Source of the DNA: Planctomycetota bacterium
Lineage (GTDB): Bacteria > Planctomycetota > UBA1135 > JAKEFM01
Length of the DNA: 40,129 nt
Direction: 5' to 3'
Assembly: GCA_022616055.1 (NCBI GenBank)
Contig: JAKEFM010000219.1
Span: 1 to 40,129 of the forward strand
Within the stretch, counting starts at the first letter, position 1. Each line of letters starts with the position of its first letter. Shown here one piece after another: positions 1 through 6,878 of this stretch. The notes below the pieces were generated by a model. It saw only the letters and a list, made by a program, of their open reading frames with translations, was not told the DNA's origin and ran no database searches. Position numbers and translations under genes: made by a program.

Positions 1-4
1 ACCG

Positions 5-574
5 ATGCCCTTCTCCCACCTCCACGCTCGCCTCCCCGATCTCGCGGAGCGGGAGACCCGGTCGGTCCGGACCTTCCCGGGGAACTCCTGGGGGCTCCCG
101 CCGAAGACCTTCTTCCTCCACGAGATGTACTGCAACGAGGAAGGCTGCGACTGCCGCCGCGTGTTCTTCTGCGTCGTCTCCTCGCCGGGGCGGAGGCTCG
201 AGGCCGTGATCGCCTACGGCTGGGAGACGCCCGCCTTCTACGCGCGATGGCTCCGCGATGCCGACCCGGAGGACGTAGCCGAGATGAAGGGGCCGGCGCT
301 CAACCTCGGGAGCCCGCAGACCTCCCTCGCGCCGGGCCTCGTCCGGATGGTGAGCGACACCTTGCTCAGGGACGGGGCCTACGTGGCGAGGCTGAAGCGG
401 CACTACGCGGCGTTCAAGGCGACGATCCTCCCCGCCGCCCGCCGCCCCGCCGGATCCGGGGACAGGAGGCTCCTGCGGCCCCGGGGCGAGTCCTCCCCGT
501 CGCGCCCGCCGAGGCGCCGGGTTCCCGGGAATCCGAGCGCGGCCGACCGGGACGGGGGGAAGCCGCGTGAGTGA
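5..574 (+). CDS. Conserved hypothetical protein with a CxxxxCxC cluster
   Basis: Function not recognised. The 189-residue frame holds a compact cysteine cluster at about residues 43-50 (CNEEGCDCRR), which looks like a metal-binding site, followed by a mixed strand/helix region ending in a helix near residues 125-140 (YVARLKRHYAAF). I recall the layout (cysteine cluster, YGW element, terminal KRHY helix) from conserved hypothetical proteins of environmental bacteria, sometimes near SEC-C proteins; that is memory, not a search. The last 45 residues are Arg/Pro/Gly-rich and probably disordered. The ATG lies five bases from the window edge, so its ribosome site cannot be seen and the true start may be upstream. 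It overlaps the next gene by 8 bases. Confidence 0.65.
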   Translation: MPFSHLHARLPDLAERETRSVRTFPGNSWGLPPKTFFLHEMYCNEEGCDCRRVFFCVVSSPGRRLEAVIAYGWETPAFYARWLRDADPEDVAEMKGPALNLGSPQTSLAPGLVRMVSDTLLRDGAYVARLKRHYAAFKATILPAARRPAGSGDRRLLRPRGESSPSRPPRRRVPGNPSAADRDGGKPRE

Positions 575-1076
575 CCGGACCGGCGGCCCGACGCGGCGGC
601 CGCCGGCCGAGGCCGGGTTCCTCGACCTCCGGACGCTTCCGCTGGACCCGCTCCTTCGACAGGCCGTCGGCGACGACCCGGAGAAGTCTGCCGATGCCTG
701 GAGGCTTCTCGGAACCCTTGCGGCTCATGACCGCCCGGAGGCCGGGACGTTCCTCATCGGGTTGATGCAGGTCCACCGGAACGACCTCGCGCGCATGGGG
801 GTCCTGGTCAGCGCCGTCTCGAGAATCCCCTCCGAGGCCGCGGCGGAGGCGTTGAAGGCGGAGTTCCTCCGGGTGCGCTCCACCCCGGCGACCCGGAGCC
901 ACCTAGGCGAGGTCCTCCGTGCGATCGAACGGCTGCCGGCCCGCCTGGCGAGCGAGGCCCTCTTCGACCTGGCCGAGGACGAGAGGTTGAGCGTGAAGTG
1001 GCGGCGCAGGCTCGAGGAGGCGGCGGACGCCCTCCCGAACGAAGTCCGCCTCGACGGGCCCCGCTTCGAGGAGTAG
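567..1076 (+). CDS. HEAT-like helical repeat protein, small
   Basis: A 169-residue protein beginning with GTG inside the 3' end of the previous gene (8-base overlap), so the two are probably translationally coupled. After a disordered N-terminus the sequence is a run of amphipathic helices (for example LLGTLAAHDRPEAG and AEALKAEFLRV) with the spacing of HEAT/PBS-lyase-like repeats. No catalytic motif or signal peptide is visible. HEAT-type proteins usually serve as binding scaffolds; here the partner may be the upstream cysteine-cluster protein, an inference from overlap only. No closely following gene continues the operon: 240 bases separate it from the next start. Confidence 0.6.
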   Translation: MSDRTGGPTRRPPAEAGFLDLRTLPLDPLLRQAVGDDPEKSADAWRLLGTLAAHDRPEAGTFLIGLMQVHRNDLARMGVLVSAVSRIPSEAAAEALKAEFLRVRSTPATRSHLGEVLRAIERLPARLASEALFDLAEDERLSVKWRRRLEEAADALPNEVRLDGPRFEE

Positions 1077-1316
1077 ACGGAACTCCGGCGGCCTCCCGTT
1101 CGATGAGGCGTCCTCGCGCTTCGACGATCCGCTCTCCCTGCATGATTCCGGACCCGGACCGCGCCCGGGACGAGGAGCGCTTCGACTGGACCGGTCCATC
1201 CGCTCGGGAACGGCTCCGCGTGGGAGAGACCGATAGAATCCGACTCGTCCGCGCCCGGAAGGCGTGCGCGAGCGGCGAGCCTACGAAACCGAACCTCCCG
1301 GCTAGGGAGGCGGAGA

Positions 1317-1616
1317 ATGCGAAAGGAATACGACTTCACCGGCGGAGTCCGCGGCAAGTACGCCGCCCGCTACCGCAGGGGGACGAACATCGTCGTCCTG
1401 GACCCTGACGTCGCTCGGGCGTACCGCGACTCCGAGGCCGTCAATCGCGCGCTGCGGATCCTCCTCGAGGCGGCCCGTCGTGCGACGCGCCGCGCTCGGC
1501 GGCGACCGCCTGAGCCGCGGCGACCCGCGACCGGCTCCCTCCACCGGAAGGGGGAGGAGCTTTCCGGAAGACGGCGGGGTGCAGCCCGGCCCGACACCCA
1601 TCCCATGGAGAAGTGA
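1317..1616 (+). CDS. Small MRKEYDF-type protein, possible antitoxin-like
   Basis: A 99-residue protein with a strong Shine-Dalgarno (GGGAGG at 1305-1310, 6 bases before the ATG). The N-terminal half (MRKEYDF ... VRGKYAARY ... NIVVLDPDVA ... SEAVNRALRILLE) matches a common family of short bacterial proteins whose MRKEYDF start resembles BrnA-like antitoxins; the VNRALRILLE helix fits a small DNA-binding or dimerisation unit. That assignment is from memory of the family. From about residue 55 the sequence becomes Arg/Pro-rich and low in information, which suggests that the true product is shorter or that a frameshift replaced the end. The stop is 4 bases before the next ATG, so both are likely cotranscribed. 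Confidence 0.6.
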   Translation: MRKEYDFTGGVRGKYAARYRRGTNIVVLDPDVARAYRDSEAVNRALRILLEAARRATRRARRRPPEPRRPATGSLHRKGEELSGRRRGAARPDTHPMEK

Positions 1617-1620
1617 AACG

Positions 1621-1941
1621 ATGGACGACCTGCGCTTCCTCCCTCCCAACGGCGGGGCCTACGAGCAGATCGAGATGCGGAGCGGCCCTCCGCTCTCGTA
1701 CGTCGCGGAGAAGCTCCGCCACGCGCTCGAGGCCGTCCACCGCGAGCTGCTCGCCGGGACCCGGGAGAGCCCGAACCTCCGGGAATCCCTCCTGAACGGC
1801 CTGACCGCCTACCTCGCCCTCCACAACATGCTCGGCCTGACCCGCGAGTCGAGGTGGTTCGACCGGGTCGCGGGGCTCTCCCGGAGGGGATTCGGCAACT
1901 GGCTCGCGCGGATCGCAGGGGCGGGATCGGTCCGCGGGTGA
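1621..1941 (+). CDS. Hypothetical protein (106 aa)
   Basis: Function not recognised. I chose the ATG at 1621 rather than the upstream in-frame start at 1480 because it is preceded by a GGAGAAG ribosome site (about 1605-1611) and because the upstream part would lie antiphase within the previous gene. The protein starts MDDLRFLPPNGG, then has a probable long helix (YVAEKLRHALEAVHRELLAG) and a second helical region (LLNGLTAYLALHNMLGL). No signal peptide or membrane segment. It follows the MRKEYDF gene by 4 bases, so a two-gene operon is likely; whether they form a toxin-antitoxin pair cannot be decided from sequence. Confidence 0.55.
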   Translation: MDDLRFLPPNGGAYEQIEMRSGPPLSYVAEKLRHALEAVHRELLAGTRESPNLRESLLNGLTAYLALHNMLGLTRESRWFDRVAGLSRRGFGNWLARIAGAGSVRG

Positions 1942-2405
1942 AGGAAGGCGTTGATCGCCGCCGTCGAGTCCGCAGCATGCCGCGCCGCCGGCGGTCCCGA
2001 CCTTTTCGGCGAGAAGGGCGGAGTCCGAGGCACCGCCGGCGCTTGCCGGGCGGCGCGGACCCCGACCTGCACGGGGCGCTCGACTCGGCCACCAGGAGCG
2101 AGGCGACGTTTCCTGCGTCCGGCGCAGAGGACGCCGGGCCGACGACGGCTGGGCGTTCCGGTCGGCCTTCCGGTCGCGCTTCCAGCCGGAGCGGCGCGAC
2201 GACCGTATCCGCTCCCCGGATAGGCATCCCGGCGCCAGCCGGCGGGAAGCGCCCGAACGGTCATCAAGCACCCGGGCTGTCCACCCTGGCGAGCGCGGGC
2301 CCGGGCGCCGCGCGGTCGGAGGAACGGCGGCCGGAGCGAGGCGGCTCGTGACGGTCGGTGAGCGCCCCTTTCACGGCACGGTCGTTGAAGTGCATGGGGC
2401 CCCGC

Positions 2406-2432
2406 ACAAGCTCCTTCTTGGCAGGAGCTTGT
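2406..2432. repeat. Perfect 10-bp hairpin, 7-base loop
   Basis: ACAAGCTCCT at 2406-2415 and its exact reverse complement AGGAGCTTGT at 2423-2432, separated by seven bases. The hairpin is present in repeat copy A only; the corresponding place in copy B has unrelated sequence. No T-run follows on either strand, so it is not a classical terminator. It may be an inserted small palindromic element. Confidence 0.6.
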
Positions 2433-2454
2433 GTCGGGACACTATTGATCGAGC

Positions 2455-2477
2455 GAAACTGCCCCGGGGACAGTTTC
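2455..2477. repeat. Near-perfect palindrome with GGGGACAGTTTC arm
   Basis: Two arms, GAAACTGCCCC and GGGGACAGTTTC, face each other with no loop and one unpaired A. The right arm recurs at 3758-3769 and, in the form GAGAACTGTCCCC, at 35171-35183, so it looks like a dispersed REP-like word. Such GGGGACAG/CTGTCCCC words often flank REP-associated or IS200-type elements in environmental genomes; no transposase is nearby here. Confidence 0.5.
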
Positions 2478-2612
2478 ACTCATCACGAACTGCCCCGGTG
2501 CAGCCCCACCCATCCAGGCTCGCGCCGTCGAGCGCGCCGGCGGCCTCGACCCGCCGAGGTACGATCGACTCGTTCCGCCCGATCGATCCCCTCCGAACGA
2601 GAGGTGGCCGGG

Positions 2613-2876
2613 ATGTCTCTCCTCCCTCGAACGACGGTCCTCCCCCTCCTGTTCACCGCGGGGCCCACCCTCGGGCAGGCGGCGCTCGCTCCGGGGCAGA
2701 CCATGCGTCTGGAGTTCCCCGAGCTTCCGCCGACCTTCCAGGCGATGTGGGACTCGACCGACGCGAAGCCGGCCGTGAGCGTGCGCCTGCCGGACGACTC
2801 CGCCGCCGAGGGCGCCTTCCCCCTCTTCGTCCGCCTCGAGGGCGGGCACGGAGGGTCGAGCTCGACGCGTCGATGA
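2613..2876 (+). pseudogene. 3'-truncated duplicate of the secreted esterase gene
   Basis: The 87-residue frame is nearly identical to residues 1-80 of the intact gene at 3905-4879, including the signal peptide (MSLLPRTTVLPLLF) and the strand region LRLEFPELPPTFQAMW-like segment. It then leaves the family at LEGGHGG and ends in SSSTRR. It therefore keeps the secretion signal and first strands but has no nucleophile, acid or histidine and cannot be an active hydrolase. The upstream 380 bases are duplicated too, so it may still be transcribed. Confidence 0.8.
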
Positions 2877-3009
2877 TGCGTCGCACCGGAAGTCCGCGCT
2901 TCCGCGGGCGCCATCGCCGGCGGCGGGGGGAACTCGGACGGAGACTGCCCCGGCGACGGCGGGAGCATGGAGATCCTGGCGGCAGGCTACGTCGGAGGTG
3001 AACGTCTCG

Positions 3010-3381
3010 ATGATGGAGTCCCTTCGCAAGTTCGCGCTTCGGCTTCCCGGCGTCGAAGAAGGCGTCGCATGCAAAGGAACCGTGCTCGAGTCGCGAACGC
3101 TCACGGTCGGGAAGAAGTCGTTCCTCTTTCTGAGGGATTCCGAGGCACGCCTCAAGCTCGGCGACTCGATCCAGGAGGCACAGGGGTGGTCGTCCAAGGA
3201 CCCGTCGCGCGTGACGGCAGGCTCCCAGGGTTGGGTTCTCGTGAAGTTCGACGGGCTGAAGGTTCCTCTGAAGGTTCTCGAGAAGTGGGTCGAGGAGAGT
3301 TGCCGGCTCTGCGCTGGCAGTGCCACCGCGAATCCGAAGGCTGGTTCACCTGGCCGAAGGGGGAGGCGACGGAAGGCGTGA
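3010..3381 (+). CDS. MmcQ/YjbR family DNA-binding-like protein
   Basis: This matches the MmcQ/YjbR (DUF419) fold, a small CyaY-like protein usually described as DNA-binding, of unclear physiological role. Visible family hallmarks are the N-terminal helix with LPGVEEGVACKG, the SFLFL and LKLGDS strands, and GWVLVKFDGLKVPLKVLEKWVEES near the C-terminus. A GGAGGTG ribosome site at 2994-3000 sits 10 bases before the ATG at 3010, so I prefer it over the GTG at 2998 that lies inside that site. The protein is 123 residues, with a basic C-terminal tail. It lies between the truncated and intact copies of the esterase, which suggests the duplication flanked or was interrupted by this gene. Confidence 0.85.
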   Translation: MMESLRKFALRLPGVEEGVACKGTVLESRTLTVGKKSFLFLRDSEARLKLGDSIQEAQGWSSKDPSRVTAGSQGWVLVKFDGLKVPLKVLEKWVEESCRLCAGSATANPKAGSPGRRGRRRKA

Positions 3382-3904
3382 ACCGCGGCCCTCATGGAGG
3401 AGGCGAGCCGGGTGGGCGGATCGATCCCCCGCGGCCGCGTCCCCAGGTCGGTAGGGAATCGCGAACGGTCACCTAGCCGGAGGGGCGCCACGACCCGATC
3501 GGCTTCCGCGGCGCGGCCGTCTGGCGCCAGGCGGCCAGAAGCGCCCGAACGGTCATCCAGTCCCCGGACCGGGCACCCTGGCGAGCGCGGGCCCGGGCGC
3601 CGCTCGGCCGGAGGACCGGCGGCCGGGGCGCGGCTCCTCGTGACGGTTCGGGACCTCCCCTTTCACGGCACGGTCGATGAAGTGTCAGCGGCCCCTCACA
3701 ATCGCCGGCCGATCAGGCCCTTGCGACGGGACAGTTTCGATCGACGCAAGCCGTCCCGGGGACAGTTTCGCTCATCACGAACCCCCCCGGTGCAGCTCCA
3801 CCCGTCCAGGCTCGCGCCGTCGAGCGCGCCGACGGGCTCGACCCGACCGGGTACGATCGACTCGTTCCGCTCGATCGATCCCCTCCGAACGAGAGGTGGC
3901 CGGG
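3382..3904. other. Gene-free stretch, mostly repeat copy B
   Basis: No gene is supported here. From 3523 the sequence is the second copy of the duplicated block upstream of the intact esterase and presumably carries its promoter. It holds two copies of GGGACAGTTTCG 31 bases apart. No clear sigma-70 promoter hexamers can be assigned by eye. Confidence 0.55.
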
Positions 3905-4151
3905 ATGTCTCTCCTCCCTCGAACGACGGTCCTCCCCCTCCTCTTCTTCACAGCGGGGCCCGCCCTCGGGCAGGAGGCGCTCGCTCCGGGACGGACCATG
4001 CGCCTGGAGTTCCCCGAGCTTCCGCCGACCTTCCAGGCGATGTGGGACTCGACCGACGCGAAGCCGGCCGTGAGCGTGCGCCTGCCGGACGACTACACCG
4101 CCGAGGGCGCCTTCCCGCTCTTCGTCCACCTCGAGGGGGGGCACGGGGGCA
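3523..4151 (+). repeat. Direct repeat copy B (about 629 bp)
   Basis: Partner of 2231-2855. It begins near GGCGCCAG at 3523, runs through the upstream region and the first 80 codons of the intact esterase, and the match ends near GGGCACGG. The best conserved part is the coding start, which argues for duplication of a whole gene followed by loss of the 3' part of copy A. Confidence 0.85.
3728..3770 (+). repeat. Tandem pair of GGGACAGTTTCG words
   Basis: GGGACAGTTTCG occurs at 3728-3739 and again at 3759-3770, followed in each case by a related C/G-rich TCATCAC or ATCGACG stretch. In copy A the first word has decayed and the second persists. This pair lies about 135 bases before the esterase start; it could be a REP-like element or a regulatory direct repeat. 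Confidence 0.5.
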
Positions 4152-4879
4152 ACGGCGCCAACCTCGGCGTCCCCCTGCAGATCACGCAGGGGAAGGGCTA
4201 CGTCGCCGCCAACTTCCCGCTCTTCAGGCGCCTGAAGCCCGATCCCGCGCGGTCCTGGACGATCGCCGTCGGCGCGGACGACGCCGGGAAGATCGGGCAG
4301 GCCTACCGGACGATCCTCGAGAGGCTGAGCTCCCTGGTCCCGAACCTCGACCCCGGGCGCAGCATCCTCGGCGGCCACTCGAACGGCGCCCACACGGTCG
4401 CCGCCCTCCTCTCCGTCCTCGACGAGACGACCCTCGCCTCCTACGGCGGCTTCTACTTCGTCGACGGCGGCCTCGACTGGTCGAGCTTCAAGCGGACGGA
4501 GGTCCTCGGGGGGCACTCCATCCTCTTCCTCGTGGGGGGGCGCGACCTCAATGGCGACGACGACTGGTGGCGCGGCCACCTCAGGGAGCGCGCGGCCTTC
4601 CTCCGGCAGGGCGCGCAGTGGACGAAGATGACCCGCTGGAGGTTCGAGGTCTTCGACGGCGTCGGCCACGAGTTCGCGCGGGAGTACTTTCCGAAGCTTC
4701 GCGAGTGGGCGGCCGCGGTCGACCGTGCCCCTGCGAGCCCGAAGAAGGCCACCCGCCAGGCATCCCGGCGCGTCTTCGCCCGGGACTCCCCCGAAGCGAC
4801 GAGCGCCACCCGGACGGTCCGGGAGCTCCCCGGCCACCCGGACGGAGCAGCGAGCTCCGGCCTCGGCCTTTCCCCGTGA
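3905..4879 (+). CDS. Secreted alpha/beta-hydrolase (esterase-like)
   Basis: A 324-residue exported hydrolase. Residues 1-22 form a signal peptide ending near ALGQ. The fold is an alpha/beta hydrolase of the esterase/polyester-depolymerase type: an N-terminal strand and oxyanion-type loop (FVHLEGGHGG), the nucleophile elbow GGHSNGAH with Ser159, an acidic candidate Asp214 in VGGRDLNG and a histidine His255 in GVGHEF, in the order expected for a Ser-Asp-His triad. The substrate is unknown. The last 55 residues are Arg/Ser/Pro-rich and appear to be readthrough into degenerate DNA, so the original stop may have been lost. The start ATG follows GAGAGGTGGCCGGG, a usable ribosome site. A truncated duplicate lies 1.3 kb upstream. 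Confidence 0.8.
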   Translation: MSLLPRTTVLPLLFFTAGPALGQEALAPGRTMRLEFPELPPTFQAMWDSTDAKPAVSVRLPDDYTAEGAFPLFVHLEGGHGGNGANLGVPLQITQGKGYVAANFPLFRRLKPDPARSWTIAVGADDAGKIGQAYRTILERLSSLVPNLDPGRSILGGHSNGAHTVAALLSVLDETTLASYGGFYFVDGGLDWSSFKRTEVLGGHSILFLVGGRDLNGDDDWWRGHLRERAAFLRQGAQWTKMTRWRFEVFDGVGHEFAREYFPKLREWAAAVDRAPASPKKATRQASRRVFARDSPEATSATRTVRELPGHPDGAASSGLGLSP

Positions 4880-5560
4880 CTCCCGAGGGGAAGTGGCCAG
4901 GGGACCGCCACCTCGGCCGACCCGGAGAAGGTGTCGGTCCTCCCCGAGGGGACGACCGACGACGAGGCCCTCCGGATCTCCTTCGCCGAGGACCTCGCGC
5001 GGGAGACCCTCGACGCGACCGAGAAGTCGATCTTCGTCCTAAACCTCCGGGACGAGCTCGACAAGACGCGGGAGGAGTCCGGAGACCTCCTCGATGTCCG
5101 CAAGGCCCACCCGCGCCGAGTCGTGGACCTCCTCGCCGCGCCCGAGGACGTCGGCGAGGCGTCCCGTGGGAGCCGGCTGGCTCTCCGGCACGCCTCGGCG
5201 CTCGCCCGGATCCAGGACCCGGCGGCGCGGGAGGAAGTGATCCACCGCGCGATGGTGAAGGGCCTCCGGGTGAGCGCCATCGCCGCGGCCGAGGCCGGCG
5301 AGGCCGGCGTCGGCGACGTCGCCGGGGCCGCCGTCCGGCACAACCCCCTCCCGGAGAAGGTGAGTCCCTTCGCCCGTCTCTCGCGGACCGCCGGCCCGAC
5401 GTACCCCTTCCGTCTCCCCGTGCGGCTCAGGACCGAGGCAGCGGTGGCGAATGTCGCGCGCTGCCTCGTCCGGATCGCGCAGGCGCCAGCCGGCGAGTCG
5501 TTCACGGGGACCTCTGGGCCCGACGGGGTCCGGAGACCTGCTTCGTTCTTCCCGGCGTGA
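4880..5560 (+). pseudogene. ParB/Spo0J-like protein, N-terminal domain lost
   Basis: The open frame resembles the middle of ParB-type proteins: VLPEGTTDDEALRISFAEDL corresponds to the segment after the nuclease-like/CTPase fold, then TEKSIFVLNLRDEL, then an HTH-like part (RVVDLLAAP ... SRLALRHASALARIQD ... AMVKGLRVSAI). The GHRR-type CTP/phosphodiester motif and everything before it are missing, and the only nearby start, a GTG at 4931, has its GGAGAAG directly adjacent. After about residue 120 of the frame the sequence degenerates. I read it as a 5'-truncated, decaying gene from a partition or phage/plasmid-type ParB; no ParA lies nearby. A divergent short functional protein is possible but less likely. 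Confidence 0.5.
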
Positions 5561-6227
5561 GGGTCGAGGCCGAGGCGGAGAGGTCTCGACGGCGGGAGGT
5601 CGACCTCTCGCCGTGAGACTTCGCATCGCCTCCGAGTCTCCCCGTGAGAGTTCGAGTGGCGACGAAGTCTCACGCGGAGACTCGGCGCCATCATCGAGTC
5701 TCACCGGGGGATTCCACCCCGATGGAAAGGAGTCCTCCCGGTTCCCCGACGCGGGAAGCTCCTCCACCTCCGCGAGGGCGCCCCGCTCTCAGGCCAGCTC
5801 GAGTTCGTCCGCCGCGCCGGCATCGAGCGGACCGTCGTCTGCGGGGGCCGACGCCGAGGCCCACCCGAAGCCCTCGCTCCAGGGTCACCCGGGACACCGT
5901 TGGCCGACAGGGGGGCAGCCTCGGCGGGGTGCTTCCGTGGGTGGGCCCCGCCCGGCGCCGCCCTTCGCTCTCGAGCGCCACCCGCCTTGACGACCTCCTC
6001 CTCGGGGAATAGACAGGCTCCCCATGACGGCGAGGACGGAGACCGCCACGGGCACGGCGGCGACCGCGCGCATGTCCGGCGAGCAGCCCGCCCGTGGGTC
6101 GAGGGGAGGCGGAAGGATTCCAGCCGCGCTCGGGTGCGATTACCTCGTCCTCGAACCCCCCCCGGGATCGAAAGTCGCCGGTAGCGATCGAGATCCTCGG
6201 CCCAGCGTCGCTCTTCGGCTCGGCGAC
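5561..6227. other. Degenerate gene-free stretch
   Basis: About 670 bases without a supportable gene. Frames run through, but their translations are Ser/Pro/Arg-rich with no domain, and short phrases that look protein-like are in different frames, as in decayed coding DNA. The first part carries the GTGAGACTTCG inverted repeat and related GAGTCTC words. The stretch separates the ParB remnant from the integrase remnant, so the whole of 4.9-6.6 kb looks like an old mobile-DNA graveyard. Confidence 0.5.
5613..5673. repeat. Inverted repeat GTGAGACTTCG / CGAAGTCTCAC
   Basis: GTGAGACTTCG at 5613-5623 and the exact reverse complement CGAAGTCTCAC at 5663-5673 enclose 39 bases that contain a second dyad (GAGTCTC ... 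GTGAGAG). Further GAGACTC/GAGTCTC words follow to about 5705. It resembles a degenerate palindromic or GCGGAGAC-type dispersed repeat. Confidence 0.6.
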
Positions 6228-6644
6228 CCGGCCCGTGCCGCGATGCGCCGCTTCAGCCCTCGCACGGGGGAGGCCCCTTCCCAGTGGATGCGCCGCTACT
6301 GCGAGTTCCGCGGCCGCCAGAACCCGGTGGACCTGGAGGCGGAGCACCCGGCCGCCTTCCCGAACGCCCTCGGGACGCGCGGGGACGCGGGGACCTCCAC
6401 CCAGAACCAGGCCGTCCGGCGCGCCGTCCTCACGCCGGAAATCCCGAAGAGGCCCACCTGCCACACGTTCCCGGACTCCTCCGCGACCCACCTCCTCGAG
6501 GGCGGGAGCGACATCCGGACCCTCCGGGTGTTGCTCGGCCGCCGAGACGTCGCGACGACGACGATCCACAGGCGCATCCTCCGCCGCGGGCCGGTCGGCG
6601 AGCGGAGCCCGGCGGACCGGTGGCTCGGGCGGGTGACCGCATGA
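6228..6644 (+). pseudogene. intI: Integron-type tyrosine recombinase remnant (intI)
   Basis: Two pieces of an integron integrase are fused in one frame. The N-terminal core-binding part is clear: FSPRTGEAPSQWMRRYCEFRG followed by TSTQNQAVRRAVL matches the YRTEEAYVQWIRRFILFHG and STQNQAL blocks. The C-terminal part, TCHTFPDSSATHLLEGG then SDIRTLRVLLGRRDVATTTI and RSPADRW, matches the end of the catalytic domain. About 190 residues between them are gone, including the IntI-specific patch and the first catalytic Arg. In what remains the RHSFATHLL arginine is replaced by Pro, and the catalytic Tyr position reads His (TTTIHRRIL where IYTHVL is usual). It cannot be active. It points the same way as the cassettes downstream, the reverse of most integrons. 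Confidence 0.85.
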
Positions 6645-6799
6645 CCCCGGCCGGCAGGGCGACGCGAGGGGGCCCCGGGGCGAACGCGGACGTCCGCGAG
6701 CGAACCGCTGCCGAGAACCGGGGTCTACCTGACTCGGGAAGCCGGCGGACCGTTGTGGGCCGAAGGTCGGAGGTGGAGCGAAGGTTCGGAACCGCCGCT

Positions 6800-6878
6800 G
6801 TCCGACCGGTCGGACGTTAGGCGGCCCCGGAAGCTGCGTTCGGGGAGGTTAGGTGGACCTGTCCAATACACGTTAGAT
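6800..6878 (+). other. Candidate attI region
   Basis: A perfect 16-base palindrome GTCCGACCGGTCGGAC (6800-6815) touches a GTTAGGC core heptamer (6816-6822). Two further GTTRRRY heptamers follow: GTTAGGT (6848-6854) and GTTAGAT (6872-6878). Only the last matches the R'' box of the first cassette and so marks the actual cassette boundary. The spacing between the three is too short to hold attC sites, so the others are probably attI core or binding-site repeats. This is inference from position and motif only. Confidence 0.5.
6853..6876 (+). CDS. Seven-codon leader ORF abutting the first cassette gene
   Basis: A GTG at 6853 has a strong ribosome site (GGGGAGG, 6842-6848, 4 bases upstream) and reads seven codons (V D L S N T R) to a TAG at 6874-6876. 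The next base begins the ATG of the cassette gene, whose own start has no ribosome site. This would let ribosomes terminating at the TAG restart at the ATG. Short attI-borne reading frames that raise translation of leaderless cassettes are known from class 1 integrons (ORF-11). The peptide itself probably has no function. Confidence 0.5.
   Translation: MDLSNTR

Larger units (their letters stand above)
1942..2612. other. Gene-free stretch containing the start of a direct repeat
   Basis: I see no convincing gene in these 670 bases. Open frames exist on both strands, as expected at this GC content, but they are Arg/Pro-rich and lack ribosome sites or recognisable domains. From 2231 onward the sequence is the first copy of a duplicated block that recurs at 3523-3904 upstream of the intact esterase. 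The block contains two dyads listed separately (2406-2432 and 2455-2477). Confidence 0.6.
2231..2855 (+). repeat. Direct repeat copy A (about 625 bp)
   Basis: This block matches 3523-4151 over its whole length, with numerous substitutions and one poorly matching patch around 2400-2450. Shared landmarks include AAGCGCCCGAACGGTCATC, CCCTTTCACGGCACGGTC, GGGGACAGTTTC and the first 80 or so codons of an esterase gene. Copy A stops abruptly inside the coding part, so it is a partial, older duplicate of the upstream region plus gene start. Confidence 0.85.

Noticed and set aside
1234..1239. TAGAAT as a -10 promoter element for the 1317 gene
   Set aside because: No -35 element at a suitable distance could be seen.
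1951..2223. Open frame of 90 codons after the 1621-1941 gene
   Set aside because: Poor composition, no ribosome site and no recognisable motif; open frames of this length are expected at this GC content.
2406..2432. 10-bp hairpin considered as a terminator
   Set aside because: No T-run follows on either strand and no gene ends nearby.
5644..6012. Open frame of about 120 codons in the degenerate stretch
   Set aside because: The translation is Arg/Pro/Ser-rich, lacks a ribosome site and shows no domain.
6816..6872. GTTAGGC and GTTAGGT read as boundaries of two extra empty cassettes
   Set aside because: Intervals of 24-32 bases cannot hold an attC; they are better read as attI core-like repeats.
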